Source: Lutjanus erythropterus
Lineage: Eukaryota > Chordata > Actinopteri > Lutjaniformes > Lutjanidae
Reading direction: 5' to 3'
DNA: 64,000 nucleotides
Assembly: GCA_020091685.1 (NCBI GenBank)
Contig: CM034609.1
Coordinates: 14,972,023-15,036,022, forward strand
The translations under genes were made by a program, and so were the position numbers. The notes beneath the pieces are model-generated. The model had not been told where the DNA came from and ran no database searches. It saw only the letters and a list, made by a program, of their open reading frames with translations. Below are positions 36,916 to 48,136 of this stretch, piece after piece (position 1 is the first letter of the stretch; every line of letters begins with the position of its first letter).

Positions 36916-38078
36916 GAGCTGGGAGGGTGACTTTAAGAATATATTCCAATACAAATACTTTTTCCCTGTTAAAAAATGTAGTCAGTAACATAATCCAAGT
37001 ATCATAATAAGTAATGTAACTTGATAACTACTAGCGGTAATTATCCGCTTTTAAATGTACTTTTTTAAGTATGATATTCACACTTTTCACTCAAACTTTT
37101 AATAAACTGCCATGAACTTATTCTGGAGCTTGTGTGTTTATCCACACGCCATCGTGGTCACCGGCATCACCACCTACAGTCCCAACACATTTGTCACTAG
37201 CAGTAGTATTGAAAGGTTAGCTAGCTAAGGGGATTTCTGTGTAGCTAATGTTAGCGGTTGGTGTATGTAGCTAATGTTAGCAGTTGGTCTGTGTAGCTAA
37301 TGTTAGCGTATGGTCTTACCTGTAAATGTTTCTTTAAATTAGATGTTGACAGTATTTTCACAGCTGAAGGCAGAACTGTCCCAACGTTGTTCCTCTTTTC
37401 TGATTTAAAGACAATATAATGTTGACACTTCCAACTGAAGCATTTATTCACCACAGGCCATTATAATGAATAGGCTGTAAGATTAGCTGTGGTTTCACTG
37501 CGGTGATGTGAAAGTGTTGTAATGTCCGTGTACTGTGTGCGGTAATATTCTTCTGTAATCCTGCTAATAATCGCCCTTTTTACCAGATATATCTGTAATA
37601 TGATTACATCTTTTTTTCTGAAACTGAAAATGAAATACAGCAGTGATTCCCACAGTGTAGGCCTTGAGAGGTCATGAAAAAATGAATAAATAAAGAAAAT
37701 AAATATTTTGTTTCTTGTCCTTTCATGTTTATGATGTTGCACATATAGTTACTGTGACATAAGACAAATTTCAAACTTCAAATTTCTGATTATTAAAGTA
37801 TCAATCAATAAAGGAAACATTTTTAAGTTTCAGTTTTATAAGTTATTCTTCATTTTTCTGACCAAGTTTAAGAGGTGTTACACCATATTCAGTGACCTGT
37901 CAAATGAACACTGGAACATATATTACATCTCGTCATTGGTGCAGTTAGTCTTGTGTGTTGATCAGAGTTGTGATTAAAGGTTTTGGCAGGCCACAGAGGA
38001 GTTTCAGATTTCAAATTGCAGTTTGTCGTACCCTAATTATGTAATCCGTTTACATGTAATCTGCTAATCCCCAATCCC
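36916..38078 (+). mobile_element. Family A element, copy A3, with an internal insertion
   Basis: Starts AGCTGGGAGGGTGACTTTAA and ends TAATCTGCTAATCCCCAATC. It contains GTAGTCAGTAACATAATCCA, a TTAGCTAGCTAA block, and three tandem copies of a GTAGCTAATGTTAGC unit (about 37242-37310). Compared with A1, about 390 bp at roughly 37638-38026 is extra, so a second element probably inserted here; its left edge CAGTGATTCCCA recalls hAT ends but no matching right end was found. Confidence 0.6.
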
Positions 38079-40403
38079 ACTTGCACACAGTGTTATGTTC
38101 CTATCACAGGAAATACAAATGGTTACCTAATTTTTTTTGTGACCTTGTACACTTAAGTCTGATATGAGAGGCAAAAAAAACATGCAAACAACCAAACTGA
38201 ACTGCAGCAGAACAGGGAAGTGCCAGTCCCAGCTAACTGTCATATCTGCACCATTCATTTCCCTATTTTTCAGCAGCCACACACTAACATGTGTAGCGAT
38301 AGGCATCACTCCTAATAGGCCACTTTGCATTGAAAAAAGGCCTGGGCCATATGAAAAATTTACAGAGCTGAACTGAACTTAATTTGGTTATTCAAAGCTA
38401 CCACTCTCTCTTTTCTGACCTACATCATGCGGCATGTTTTCCAGCTGCCACAGCAAACTGGGAAGTTTTTAATGCAAAATAAGATGCAAAAGAGAACATT
38501 TGCATCCACAGGACAGTTTCAACTCACCAGCTCACTTGGACACTCTTTAACAAGGGGCATTTGCACATTTAAAGTGCTGTTCGTCTAACTACCTGCTGGA
38601 GCAACTGAGGCATGTCATCTCTTTAAATTGTAAGCGCATCGTATCATGTACAGCAGTCAGGCAAGCTGGAAGAGAACACGCATATAAAACAGACCTGTTG
38701 TCAACTCAAGCAGATCTAGTCTAGCAAACATTTTCTGCAAAAGAAGTTTAAGTCTTGTTATGCTGACTTGTTAACATAATCACAATCAACGATGGCAAGC
38801 ATTGTAACTTACTGACTAGGATTTCTGAAAAAAGAAATACTCTCTATATATTTGAGTTTAAATTTGTTTTCTTGACTGGTGGTCATCTAGAATGAAATGA
38901 AAATATGCACTGTGAAATAAACTATTAGCCTTTTTGTCTTGAATTTAAAAAAAAAGCTTGTGTGTGGGCTGCCTTTTAATTTTAAGTTGAGTAAATCTGA
39001 AGAGACAAGTTAAGGTTATTTTGTATTTTTTAGTTGAATAAATCTGATATTAATTCAGTTGTACTTGAGAAAACATGTTTGCAATGTTTTCATTATTGTG
39101 GAAAAAAGCAACCATAACGTCTCTTAAAGTGTCAAAGATTTAGGTTTTCATTATATATGTTTTCTTGAAACTATAAAAAGAAGGGTTTTAATTCTCAAAC
39201 AACGCATTCTGGGTACTAATATGCTGATCATGTTTCTTTAGAAAGTGAATTTAATGAGTTGATTGAACTCTGTGCACTACATTCATTCAAATAATTATTT
39301 CAAGAAAGAAGTTAGAAGAACTCGTGTTTCTACGTTCTGAAAGTAAATTACCAGAAACTCTAGTTTAAATTAGCCTGAATAAATAAAACTTGCATATTTA
39401 TGTCAAGTTAATGAGAAAAGACGTGTTGATTCCACTAAATTCCTGTGTGATTTTACAGGCTGGTAACTAGACACTGGGCTTTCATGTGTAAATTTGTATT
39501 TAAATTGTCAGGAACCTGCAGTATGTAGGAGCCTGTCCTTGCTTGTCCGACTGAATCTCCGTTCAGTACTCGATGCTATCCATCTGAAAGTGTGTTGCAT
39601 GCTCACTCAACACCAGAGTTGGATGATATCTCTAGTTTCTGTTGTGTACTTTCTTGTTGCCTTCATCTGGCGCTCAGCACTATCATCCCTTCTGGTTACA
39701 ATCACTATTATTCTTTTTCCTCCCTTTAATTTCTTAACCACAAAACTCTGATTTTACACCCACCTCCCCAGTAAGCAGTGTCACACTATCCTGTACATCT
39801 AGAATGCAAATAGGAAAGCAGACAGACGGCATGTCTGGGTCCCCCCCCCCTTTTTTTAAACGATTCTTACGGCTTCTCTGCATTTGCTGCCTTGTGTTGT
39901 CTGCCAAACACTGAGGCTGCCACAGTGCTGCTGCTGCTGCTGCTGCTGCCGGTGTTTTTTCGATCAGACTGGTGTGGACCTGGGAAGCAGAGCATGTGCC
40001 ACAGTGGACTTCAGGTGCCAAGAATATAATTTTCCTTAAGTGCTTACAACTGTAAAAACCAAAGTTGATTCCCTGAGACTGAAAGTAATTACAGGCCATT
40101 TAAATTGGAGAAAAAGGCAAAGCAGCAAGCTCAAGAACTCAAGAAACATAAAGTGGTCTGTCTAATATCTGTTTTATTTGAATGTTTTAGCGTTCAAGTT
40201 GGTAATTTATATTGGCCGTGTGTGACTCCTCTGGAGGAAATGCCACTGGCTGTGGTTAACCCAAAGACTATAAATTGTGGAAGATATATTGGGCTTTCAT
40301 ATCAATCCTAATATACAAAAGCATCATCTGGAATGAAACAGACAGTAATATCTACTCTCTAACATCTGTGCATTGCCTAATTGGTCACAATTCATTTTTC
40401 AGC
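38079..40403. other. Intergenic; decayed repeats and simple sequence
   Basis: 38940-39430 resembles a decayed MITE (repeated AAGTTGAGTAAATCTGA / TAGTTGAATAAATCTGA). C10 then T7 at 39841-39857 and (CTG)8 at 39926-39949. The polyalanine-run frame over the CTG repeat is not supported as a gene. Confidence 0.5.
39926..39949. repeat. (CTG)n trinucleotide repeat
   Basis: Eight uninterrupted TGC/CTG units outside any supported gene. Confidence 0.9.
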
Positions 40404-41115
40404 ACTCTAATGAGATCTAACAAGCTGTACTTTGTACCAAATCAGACAAAAACTAGAAATAATATGTTCTTTATTAGACATTATTAGACCCTTATTAGAC
40501 TTTCTTATAGGGTCATTATGGACACATTACAGTAGAATTGCACTGAAAGGTAACTAAAGTGAAACCACATATCTGCTGCTTGAGACTCATCTTCTTTAGG
40601 TGGTGCAACTGGCAAAGTAGCCAAGACAAAATATTCCTCTACATCTATAATTTTTGACTTGGTAGATCTGGTTCACATATTGTATTCAAATGGAGAAGTA
40701 GCAGATTCATGATTTCCCTTTAGTTCACAGTTCTGTTGTAATGTGTCCCTAATTACCCACCAAGAAAGTCTAATAGGCAGTCCCTCCAGGAAGTTGTGAT
40801 GTTCCAACAGTCCACGCAAAGTCAACCAATCTCCATGAATTATTTATGACCTTGCAATTCTGTCCAATAACCACAACTTTTACGCAAATTTGCGCAATCA
40901 TGGTCGCTTCCCACGAGTTCCACCAACCGTAGCATTCTCTACTGCAAATGTCATAAATGTCTCAATGAACTGATTAAATTTTTTATTAGGTTTTTTTTGT
41001 TAAATAAGGGTCTAATACTGGCAGGTAAACAACATGTTATTTCTACTTTTTGTCTATTTTCTAGAAAATACAGCTTGTTACGTCTTCTTAGTGTACTGTA
41101 AAATAAAGTGTGACC
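40404..41115. mobile_element. Family B element, copy B3
   Basis: The left arm is partly degraded (ACTCTAATGAGATCTAACAA). The right arm is well kept and reverse-complements to GGTCACACTTTATTTTACAG. Interior blocks ACTAGAAATAATATGTTC, ACATATCTGCTGCTTG and GTAGATCTGGTTCACATATT match B1/B2. Confidence 0.7.
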
Positions 41116-42260
41116 ACCTAATTATCCTTTCGCCTAGGTTATTTGCTAAATGTGATTGACTGTTTATCTGTCTGTTCATCTAAATGAGTGCCTAGCTGCT
41201 GGTCTCGTCTTCATAAAGAGTTGAACTTGGCCGAGGGATGCACCAAGTGTATCCTGTATCTGTTGCGGTGGAGCAGGGGGGCTTCACTTGGCTTGTGAGA
41301 GCGTGACGGTGCACCTGTCAGAGAGGAAGGCCTGGCTAATCACTGTAAGCTGGACGGACGCAGAGTGAACATGTGTGCTGGGGAGACCCTCAGGCCAGGA
41401 GAGGAGGAGGAGGAGGGGACGGCACGCCTGACCCAAATTGCTTCAATAAAAAAAAAAAAAAAAAAGGAGGATGTGGATGGAGAATTCCCCAGATCCTTCC
41501 CCCACCTTCTCACCACTGCTCTCACCGCTCCTCGGGTCTTCCCCTTTCCCTCACGCTCCTCTCATCTTCGGACATCAGAACATTTTCTCTGTTTTCATTG
41601 TTAAATCATCCGACTATTGACATAGTGATTGCTCATATCTGCTGACTCATCTCTTCTGTGAAACCCGCCTTCCTGTGAATATCTGGCCTGCCATTGGCTC
41701 CCTCAGGCCTGATAGCGTAGAGACTATTTCTCTGCTCTCTCTATGTTGAGTCATTCTCTGGGAAAAGCAAATCAGCTCTCCGTCGAGATTCCAGAGAACA
41801 CACTCTCCGGTTCTGTTGACGAAGGGTGAGGTTCTTCTTCTCCTTCACCTCTCGAGGCAGGACCACACAGCGTGTGAAAATCTGGCCCACAGACACACCT
41901 CGGTTTCCATGTGCAATAAAACATACAGTATACATGTTTTCCCACAACAAATGACTTCACACCACAGTTGAGAGATGCAAAATCATCTGCGATCTGTTGG
42001 AGGAGTATCTCAGTCTTGGTTGTGTTTGTGCATAACTGTGGAAACACATAAGGTAACTCATTTTATGATGCTCAAAAAACATCTTAGAGATAGAACAGTG
42101 CCGATCTCTGCTAGGCAACCTGAAAAAAATATTACAATGTAACCTTTGCAATCACCAACATTTTGATTTGTAATTGTTAATTAGTTACATGTTATTTGAT
42201 AACTGTAACAGATTACTATTACATTTCATTTGTTTGATTTTATCATAATTAGCGTGAGTT

Positions 42261-42450
42261 ATTGTTTTGTTAGGTCACAGTTAACTTTGACCACCAAAAT
42301 TCAATCAGTTCATTCTTGAGTCCAAGTGGCCATTTGGGCCAAGTTTGAAGAAATTTTCTCAAGCCGTTCCAGAGATATCGTGTTCACAAAAAAGGGACGA
42401 CCCAAAAACATAATGTGTGCTGTGGCCACAGCTGTCAGTGATGTGGAGCC
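42261..42450 (-). repeat. Dispersed repeat family D, inverted fragment
   Basis: Reverse-complemented it carries AAATTTCTTCAAACTTGGCC, CACTTGGACTCAAGAATGAA and a CAAAGTTAACTGTGACC block, aligning with 32280-32400. Confidence 0.6.
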
Positions 42451-43429
42451 ATTACCAAAAAAAAAAGTTTTTCAACGTTCTTCAAAAATTATGAATCACA
42501 GAGGTTCTTCAGCATGCAGTTACACACACACACACACATACACACACACATACATATAATCCCTTCCAGGAGATAATGACTTATAAAAACCCTTCAAGAC
42601 TGATTACATAAAAAGAAAAGATTAATAGCAGGAGTATGTATACGTTAGTAATGTTGACTAATAATATGTCATTTCTAAATGCGTAGCTTGTTTTATTTGA
42701 CAATGTGTTTTTCCTTTAAAGCCAATCTATCTATATAATCACATTATAATGCATGACAACATTGATTATAATGTATTACAACTATGATCCTTGCAAAAAT
42801 TAAAAAGCCACTGGCCAGCAATTATTAAGTATTACATTTGACTTAATAAGTGATTATAAAAAGCTTTATACTGTATTGTGGTTATTGTTATGAAGCATTA
42901 TTAATATTTATGAGTGCTTATGACTTTAATTATACAGATGTATCAATATATACTTATACAATATATACTAGCTTTACTTAAGACATACAACAAATGTGTA
43001 TACTGGACTATTATAGACAACTATGAGTCCTTAATATGGTTTATTGTTAAGGTGTGAATTGGTGAGTATCAGTAGTCATAATGTATTATAACCCCTATCA
43101 GTCAGCCTCTAATTTTTAAGTAATAAAGAGCATCCATAAGAAATTTTAACTTTGAATTCATCATAAGTCACATCTATAAAGTTTTATGACTGTTTATGTA
43201 GTGCATCACAAAGCATTATGTCTGCTTATGAATGTAGTCATGAAGAATTATGAATGCACTATAATTCATACCCTTATAACGCACTATAGATCCGGTCTTC
43301 ATAGAAAGTGTTGCCACAGTTAATAAGTGAAAATAGTCAGCAGTGGTGCAGTCTATAAACAACTGAATGCAAACACATTTGCAGCGTTAGCGTGTGGGTT
43401 GCTGCATCTGTCAAGCATTCAATTAACGT

Positions 43430-43750
43430 CTGATGTCAGAAGTGTACCTGCGTCTTGCTTAACCTCCTGAAAGCCGGTTCATTTCAGTTGTACATCTTTT
43501 TTGATTTATTGTAAATTCCTGGAATGTATATTACACTGGGTTTGTCCGGTCAGGCTCAGATGTGATTTACTAAACTCCCTTTGTGTTTGCGTGTGTCTGG
43601 TATGACTAATTGCATTTGGCACGGCCCGCTGAAATGCTTCATGTTTGTCAGTAATCATTTGAATTGACCACTGTAACATTCCTGGAGAAGTCAAACCCTC
43701 GATTTCATTGCACTAATACATTTTCCACATCTTTCGGCTCCTTCGGGGGA
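43430..43750. promoter_or_regulatory. Candidate conserved non-coding element
   Basis: Unique block after the AT-rich MITE-like segment. It holds GGAATGTA and ACATTCCTGG (TEAD-like cores, opposite orientation), GACTAATTGCATTTGG and GTAATCATTTG. No ORF support. Assigned only on motif density and lack of repeats. Confidence 0.3.
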
Positions 43751-44011
43751 AGGAGCTCTTACTGCCAAAGCAGCCTAATTTCTGCTACATGGAAAATAAT
43801 CTTGTATAATAGAATCAAAATAGCTAATTAAAATAATAGATCCTCAGTATTATAAGACAAACTCAGAAGCCAGCTTTCTAAGACTTTCTAAGTGTCCTTT
43901 CTCTTCAGGCATGTAGGCTGCAAGTGTGATGGGGCAGGTAAAATGTTCAATGATGATATTGAGTATAAGATATGTCATAAAAGTATTAGAAACCATATTT
44001 ACTGAACCAAT

Positions 44012-44580
44012 TACAACCCCAATTCCAAAAAAGTTTGGACACTGTGTAAAGAATAAATAAAACCTGAATGCAATCATTTGCAAAAACTTTTTGACTTATA
44101 TTCAGTTGAATACAGTTCAAAGACAAGATGTTTAATGTTCAAATGGAAAAACCTTTTTTGTAAACATACAGACTGTCTGAATTTGATTCTTGCAACATGT
44201 TCCAAAAAAGTTGCTACAGGGTCGTGTTTTACCACTGTGATACATCCTGTTTTCTTTTAACAACACTCAATAAGCAACTGAGAACTGAGGACAGCAGTTG
44301 CTGACGTTCTGAAAGTGAAATTCTTTCCCATTCTTTCCTGATACACGACTTCAGATGCTCAACAGTCCAGAGTCTCTGTTTCCGCATTTTGTGCTTCCAA
44401 ACACGTCAACATTTTCAGTGGAAGACAGGTCTGGACTGTAGACAGAATGTGTCCTGTCATTGTCTCGCTGAAATAAGCAGGGACGTTTCTGAAAAATTCT
44501 GGATGGCAGCATATGTTGCTCCAAAACCTGTAAGTATGTTTCAGCATTAATGAGGCCTTCACCGATATGACAGTTAGCAA
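44012..44580 (-). mobile_element. Truncated Tc1/mariner-type transposon
   Basis: Begins TACAACCCCAATTCCAAAAA, which I recognise as the terminal repeat of a very common teleost Tc1/mariner family. The following 570 bp match the C-terminal end of its transposase on the minus strand: recognisable short peptides include LINAE-like and LEQHMLPS-like sequence, interrupted by frameshifts and stops. The other terminus and the N-terminal DNA-binding half are missing, so the copy is dead. Confidence 0.75.
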
Positions 44581-47007
44581 TATTTTATTTACAAAAAAAA
44601 ACAATAAAGTTTATCATGAACATTAAAATAACTTGTTTCAGTACTGTAAGTTTAAAATGCGACTTTGAGCACAGTTGGGATTGTATTAAATCTTCAGCAT
44701 TTTAAGACAAATTCAAAAAGCTCTAAAGCTGTATAAACCACTGGGCTTTATGTTTTATGCTTTAAAATAAAATAACTCTTTAAATTAATTAGTGTCTCTT
44801 CGCTCTATAGAAGATTTTATAACATGTATGTGTTATTATACACTCTAAAGGCAAATGATTTGGTTCAAAATAAATAAAATAATGCAACAGTTTCCCTGGA
44901 TCTATTCGAATTCTGACAACTTTTAATAAAATAATGTTAAACCAACAAATTACACAAAGTTAGGAGAGTTAGATTTTTGCCTACAATCAAGGGTGAATAT
45001 TTGAATCTTAGAAAAAATAACATAAATTGAAATTGCCCCATAAAGTATAAATAAACAAATTGGCCAAGCTACTTCGATTAAGTTACTACAGCTTGACAGT
45101 TAACAGAAATTAGAGTTTAATTACACACAATATTAAGTTGATGTAATCACTAACAACACAACTCATCACAATAATGTTTACAGCACAAAAGGTTTATCTA
45201 AATCAATAAATTTGAATTTTTGTCTTGTAACCATGCATTTAATTAAGCAGTGTTAATAGGTTTCCTGAATTACTTTTTACAGTGTACAAGATGTGCACTA
45301 TGGCGGTTTCATGTCTGCCATCCAAATGGCCTTTTTTATGATGCTCACAAGTTAACACTTTCCTCAAAATCTGAAAAATGGGATCTTTTGTGGAGACTAA
45401 TCCATTACAAGAAGCCATCAAGCGGATTTTGGGGTCCCAAGCGTGTAGTCAGTAAGCAGTCTTTTCAACAGATTCCTCCTAAACATGGGGAGCTGGACTG
45501 GGCATTAAACATGCAGAGAAGTGCCTGCTGTCTACAGCTTGTCAATGTGCTTCCACTTATATCCACCACCTCCTCCTCCTCCTCCTCCTCCTCCTCCTGC
45601 TTTCTCTCTTGTCTTTCTCTCCTCTGCCTCTATCTCTTCTCACCCTCTCTCTCCCTCCAGGGAAGAGTTTGAAGTGGCGTTTCTTGGGCTTTGTTTCCTA
45701 AACGGGCTGGTTTTGTTGTGTCTAGAGTCTGGGCTTTGGCAGGGCCTAGATGCTGAGCTGAAACCCAATCTAACGCCGCGCTCGCCACACCGCAAGAGGT
45801 GGTTTTTGGGATCCTCTTAGTGGCTGCTGGCCACTTTATTCTGGACTCTACAGGCTCCTTACTGAAGGCAATGGCTTCCCATCATGGGAACATGGTTTGT
45901 TGCCTTCCACCACCCCCTTTGATCAACTTTAACGTAGTCTTATTTTACATTTTTTGTTTATTTAGATAGTATAGTAATGTTTTCATTTCATTGTGATAGC
46001 AGTGAACAAAAATGATAGTTAGGTTTTTCAGTATTTACTTAAGGATTCTGTTTGCATTCACATACATTATGTCACAAATAATTACAACAATATAGTACAG
46101 TCTTAAAGTGATACTGTAAGAGCCTGGAAACTCATTTCCTCAATATGCTTCTTACTCTGAATGACGGGGTCCTACGCTTCTGCCAAGGTTAAAACATTTT
46201 TTATTATTTTATAATGGGTGAAACATCTCTTTTTGGCTGTGCTCTTCGTAGGCCCCACAGTTTTGAGGGCGAGAGGTCTTTTTCCAGTTGTTTTGAAGCA
46301 TTTTGCGCGCTGATAATGCACCCCCATGCATTGGATACTTGGAGCGCCTTGTGTTTTTGCAGGAGCACTTTATACGCCACAAGTTGAAAAGTTAACAACT
46401 CAGAGCAGAAAAGCACCCAACGTCATTCTCCTTTTCCCATTGTCCTAGCAACTATTTTGGAAATGCACCACACTGCTCTTGTTTTTTGTTTTTTTTTAAA
46501 CAACAGCTTCAACAAAAGAGGCAGTGCAGTGCAAGTGTGCCTCGCATTTTGCAACCTACCAGATGTGCTCTGTGTGATCCGGGCCTTACTGGTTTGAAGT
46601 GGGTGGGGCTCAATTGGATGTCAGGTTCAGGACACCAGAGAAGCTGGTGTATCAATAAAAACTAAATTCGACAAAGTGCAATGGAAACAGACTTAGAAAA
46701 GAGATTATGATACATGAATGAAGCATGAAGCATTTGGAGGGACAAAAAAATTGCACATGACAAAAACAAACATAAACCTACAACCTGTAAATAAGACTAA
46801 TTTGGTTATATTGCCTTGACAGAAGCAAAAAGGATCATTTAGACGTTGCTTACTTCCTACATAAATGCTGCATGATGTTTGAGGTGGCTGTTGTGTTTTA
46901 TTGTATATTTAGTCGCAGCACAGCATCGGCCTCATGTGCAACGAATTTGGATCATCTTGCCAGAGACATCAGTGTTTGTGAAATGTGAACAAAAGTGAAA
47001 AATTTAT
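44581..47007. other. Intergenic, no gene seen
   Basis: 44930-45290 is AT-rich and ends ACTTTTTACAGTGTAC, resembling a decayed MITE end. (TCC)n lies at 45568-45598. A CG-richer stretch at 45700-45800 has no exon support. Confidence 0.45.
45568..45598. repeat. (CTC)n trinucleotide repeat
   Basis: About ten CTC/TCC units, giving spurious poly-Ser and poly-Pro frames. Confidence 0.95.
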
Positions 47008-47176
47008 CTGCCCCATGATTCGGCTCCGCTCCAAAATTTAATGGGATCCTTCTTGGCCTTCCAAACACCCTTCCACCAAGATTCATGAAAATCGGGCCAG
47101 TAGTTTTCCCGTAATCCTGCTGACAAACAAACAAACAAACAAACAATCAGACACATAACTTCCTCGGGAGAGATAA
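47008..47176 (-). mobile_element. RTE-like LINE or SINE 3' tail
   Basis: Plus-strand order: CATGAAAATCGGGCCAGTAG, TAATCCTGCTGACAAACA, an (AAAC)n run at about 47123-47144, then ACATAACTTCCTCGGGAG. Sequence of this order (…AAATCGG…GTAATCCTGCTGAC…(AAAC)n…ACATAACCTCC hairpin) is characteristic of RTE-clade LINE tails and SINEs sharing them. Strand is nominal; the motif order as described reads on the plus strand. Confidence 0.5.
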
Positions 47177-47863
47177 TTTGCATTTTCTTATGCAAATTTT
47201 CTGGAAATTCTGTTTATTTGCATTAAATTTTGGATGGAGACTTGATTGTTAACATTTTGTAAAATCTGTATCATTTTCACAAGCTTGCAGGAAACAAAAA
47301 AAAATCCATTCATTCATTTGTTTATTAAAGGTTTCTCTTAAAGGTTTGCTGTTTTGTTTTTCATTAGGAGAAGCTGTGGTAAGTGTTGGATTTTATCTAA
47401 TGATAAAAAACAAAGCATCCCCAAAACCTCTCAAACTTATCTTACACCATAATGTTCTCTGTTGTCTATTTGTATATATAATTTGAATTAATTCTTTCAT
47501 TAAAATACAAGTAAAGTGGTTCAGTAAAGGCTGTATTGCGACAGAGGCGATGTATTGTGCAATATTTTTGGCTATTTGGAACATACTGATCATCCTGATG
47601 GAGAGCAGAGGAATGATTATACTTCAGAAGTGGACTGAGACATTTCCCTTGATATTGTGTTACTTGGTTCACAGAGAAAAGTGACATCATTCAAGATGAC
47701 AAACTTTTTACAGTCATCTCTCAAGTCCACAGAGGGTCAGTTTTGATACTCTAAAGGTAGATTTCAGGATGAAGTATCACTTTAACAGCGACTGAAGCTG
47801 ACAAACAGTGCTGCTGTGCCAGCTGCTGCTACTGTAGCTTTCTCTGTCTACCTGTTAGGCCTC
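47177..47863. other. Intergenic, no supported feature
   Basis: AT-rich unique sequence. Open frames without domains. Confidence 0.55.
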
Positions 47864-47915
47864 AACACACACACATTCACACACAGACACCCACATACAC
47901 ACACACACACACACA

Positions 47916-47947
<32 letters not shown>
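47864..47947. repeat. (CA)n microsatellite, interrupted
   Basis: About 84 bp of AC units with TT, GA, CC and T interruptions. Confidence 0.96.
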
Positions 47948-47950
<3 letters not shown>

Positions 47951-47954
47951 CCAT

Positions 47955-48110
47955 GGGTCCCCTGGCCTGGCTGGGCTGTGGGTAGCTTGTAACCCAAGTG
48001 TTTTATTAGCAACTGGTCCAACACAGCTAATTGCTTCCTGAGGGAGCCGCCTCCCTTCGGTCCGTGACTGATTAACGGCTCACATTATGTGTCTCGACAA
48101 CTTTGACAAT
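47955..48110. promoter_or_regulatory. Candidate conserved non-coding element
   Basis: Compact, balanced-composition unique block between a CA microsatellite and a 25-nt poly-T (48112-48136). Motifs: GTTTTATTAGCAAC, CAGCTAATTGCTTCC, a GGGAG..CTCCC stem and CTGATTAACGG. No ORF. Confidence 0.35.
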
Positions 48111-48111
48111 C

Positions 48112-48136
48112 TTTTTTTTTTTTTTTTTTTTTTTTT
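48112..48136. repeat. Poly-T tract
   Basis: 25 consecutive T; possibly the tail of a minus-strand retroposed sequence, but no adjacent body is recognised. Confidence 0.9.

Larger units (their letters stand above)
41116..44011. other. Intergenic; D fragment, AT-rich MITE-like segment, candidate regulatory block
   Basis: Poly-A at 41449-41465; CA-rich 42520-42555. 42260-42450 is the inverted family D fragment. 42690-43325 is AT-rich with recurrent TTATAATGCAT/CATTATAA words and ends CATAGAAAGTGTTGCC, like known fish MITE ends. 43430-43750 is listed separately. No gene seen. Confidence 0.5.

Noticed and set aside
37638..38026. hAT element inserted in A3
   Set aside because: Only a left-end-like CAGTGATTCCCA is seen; no reciprocal right end or 8-bp target duplication was found, so only an unspecified insertion is claimed.
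39734..40099. 121-codon minus frame with polyalanine run
   Set aside because: The alanines come from a (CTG)n repeat; there is no other protein-like feature.
45521..45820. Frame with a poly-proline run
   Set aside because: Generated by the (CTC)n repeat at 45568-45598.
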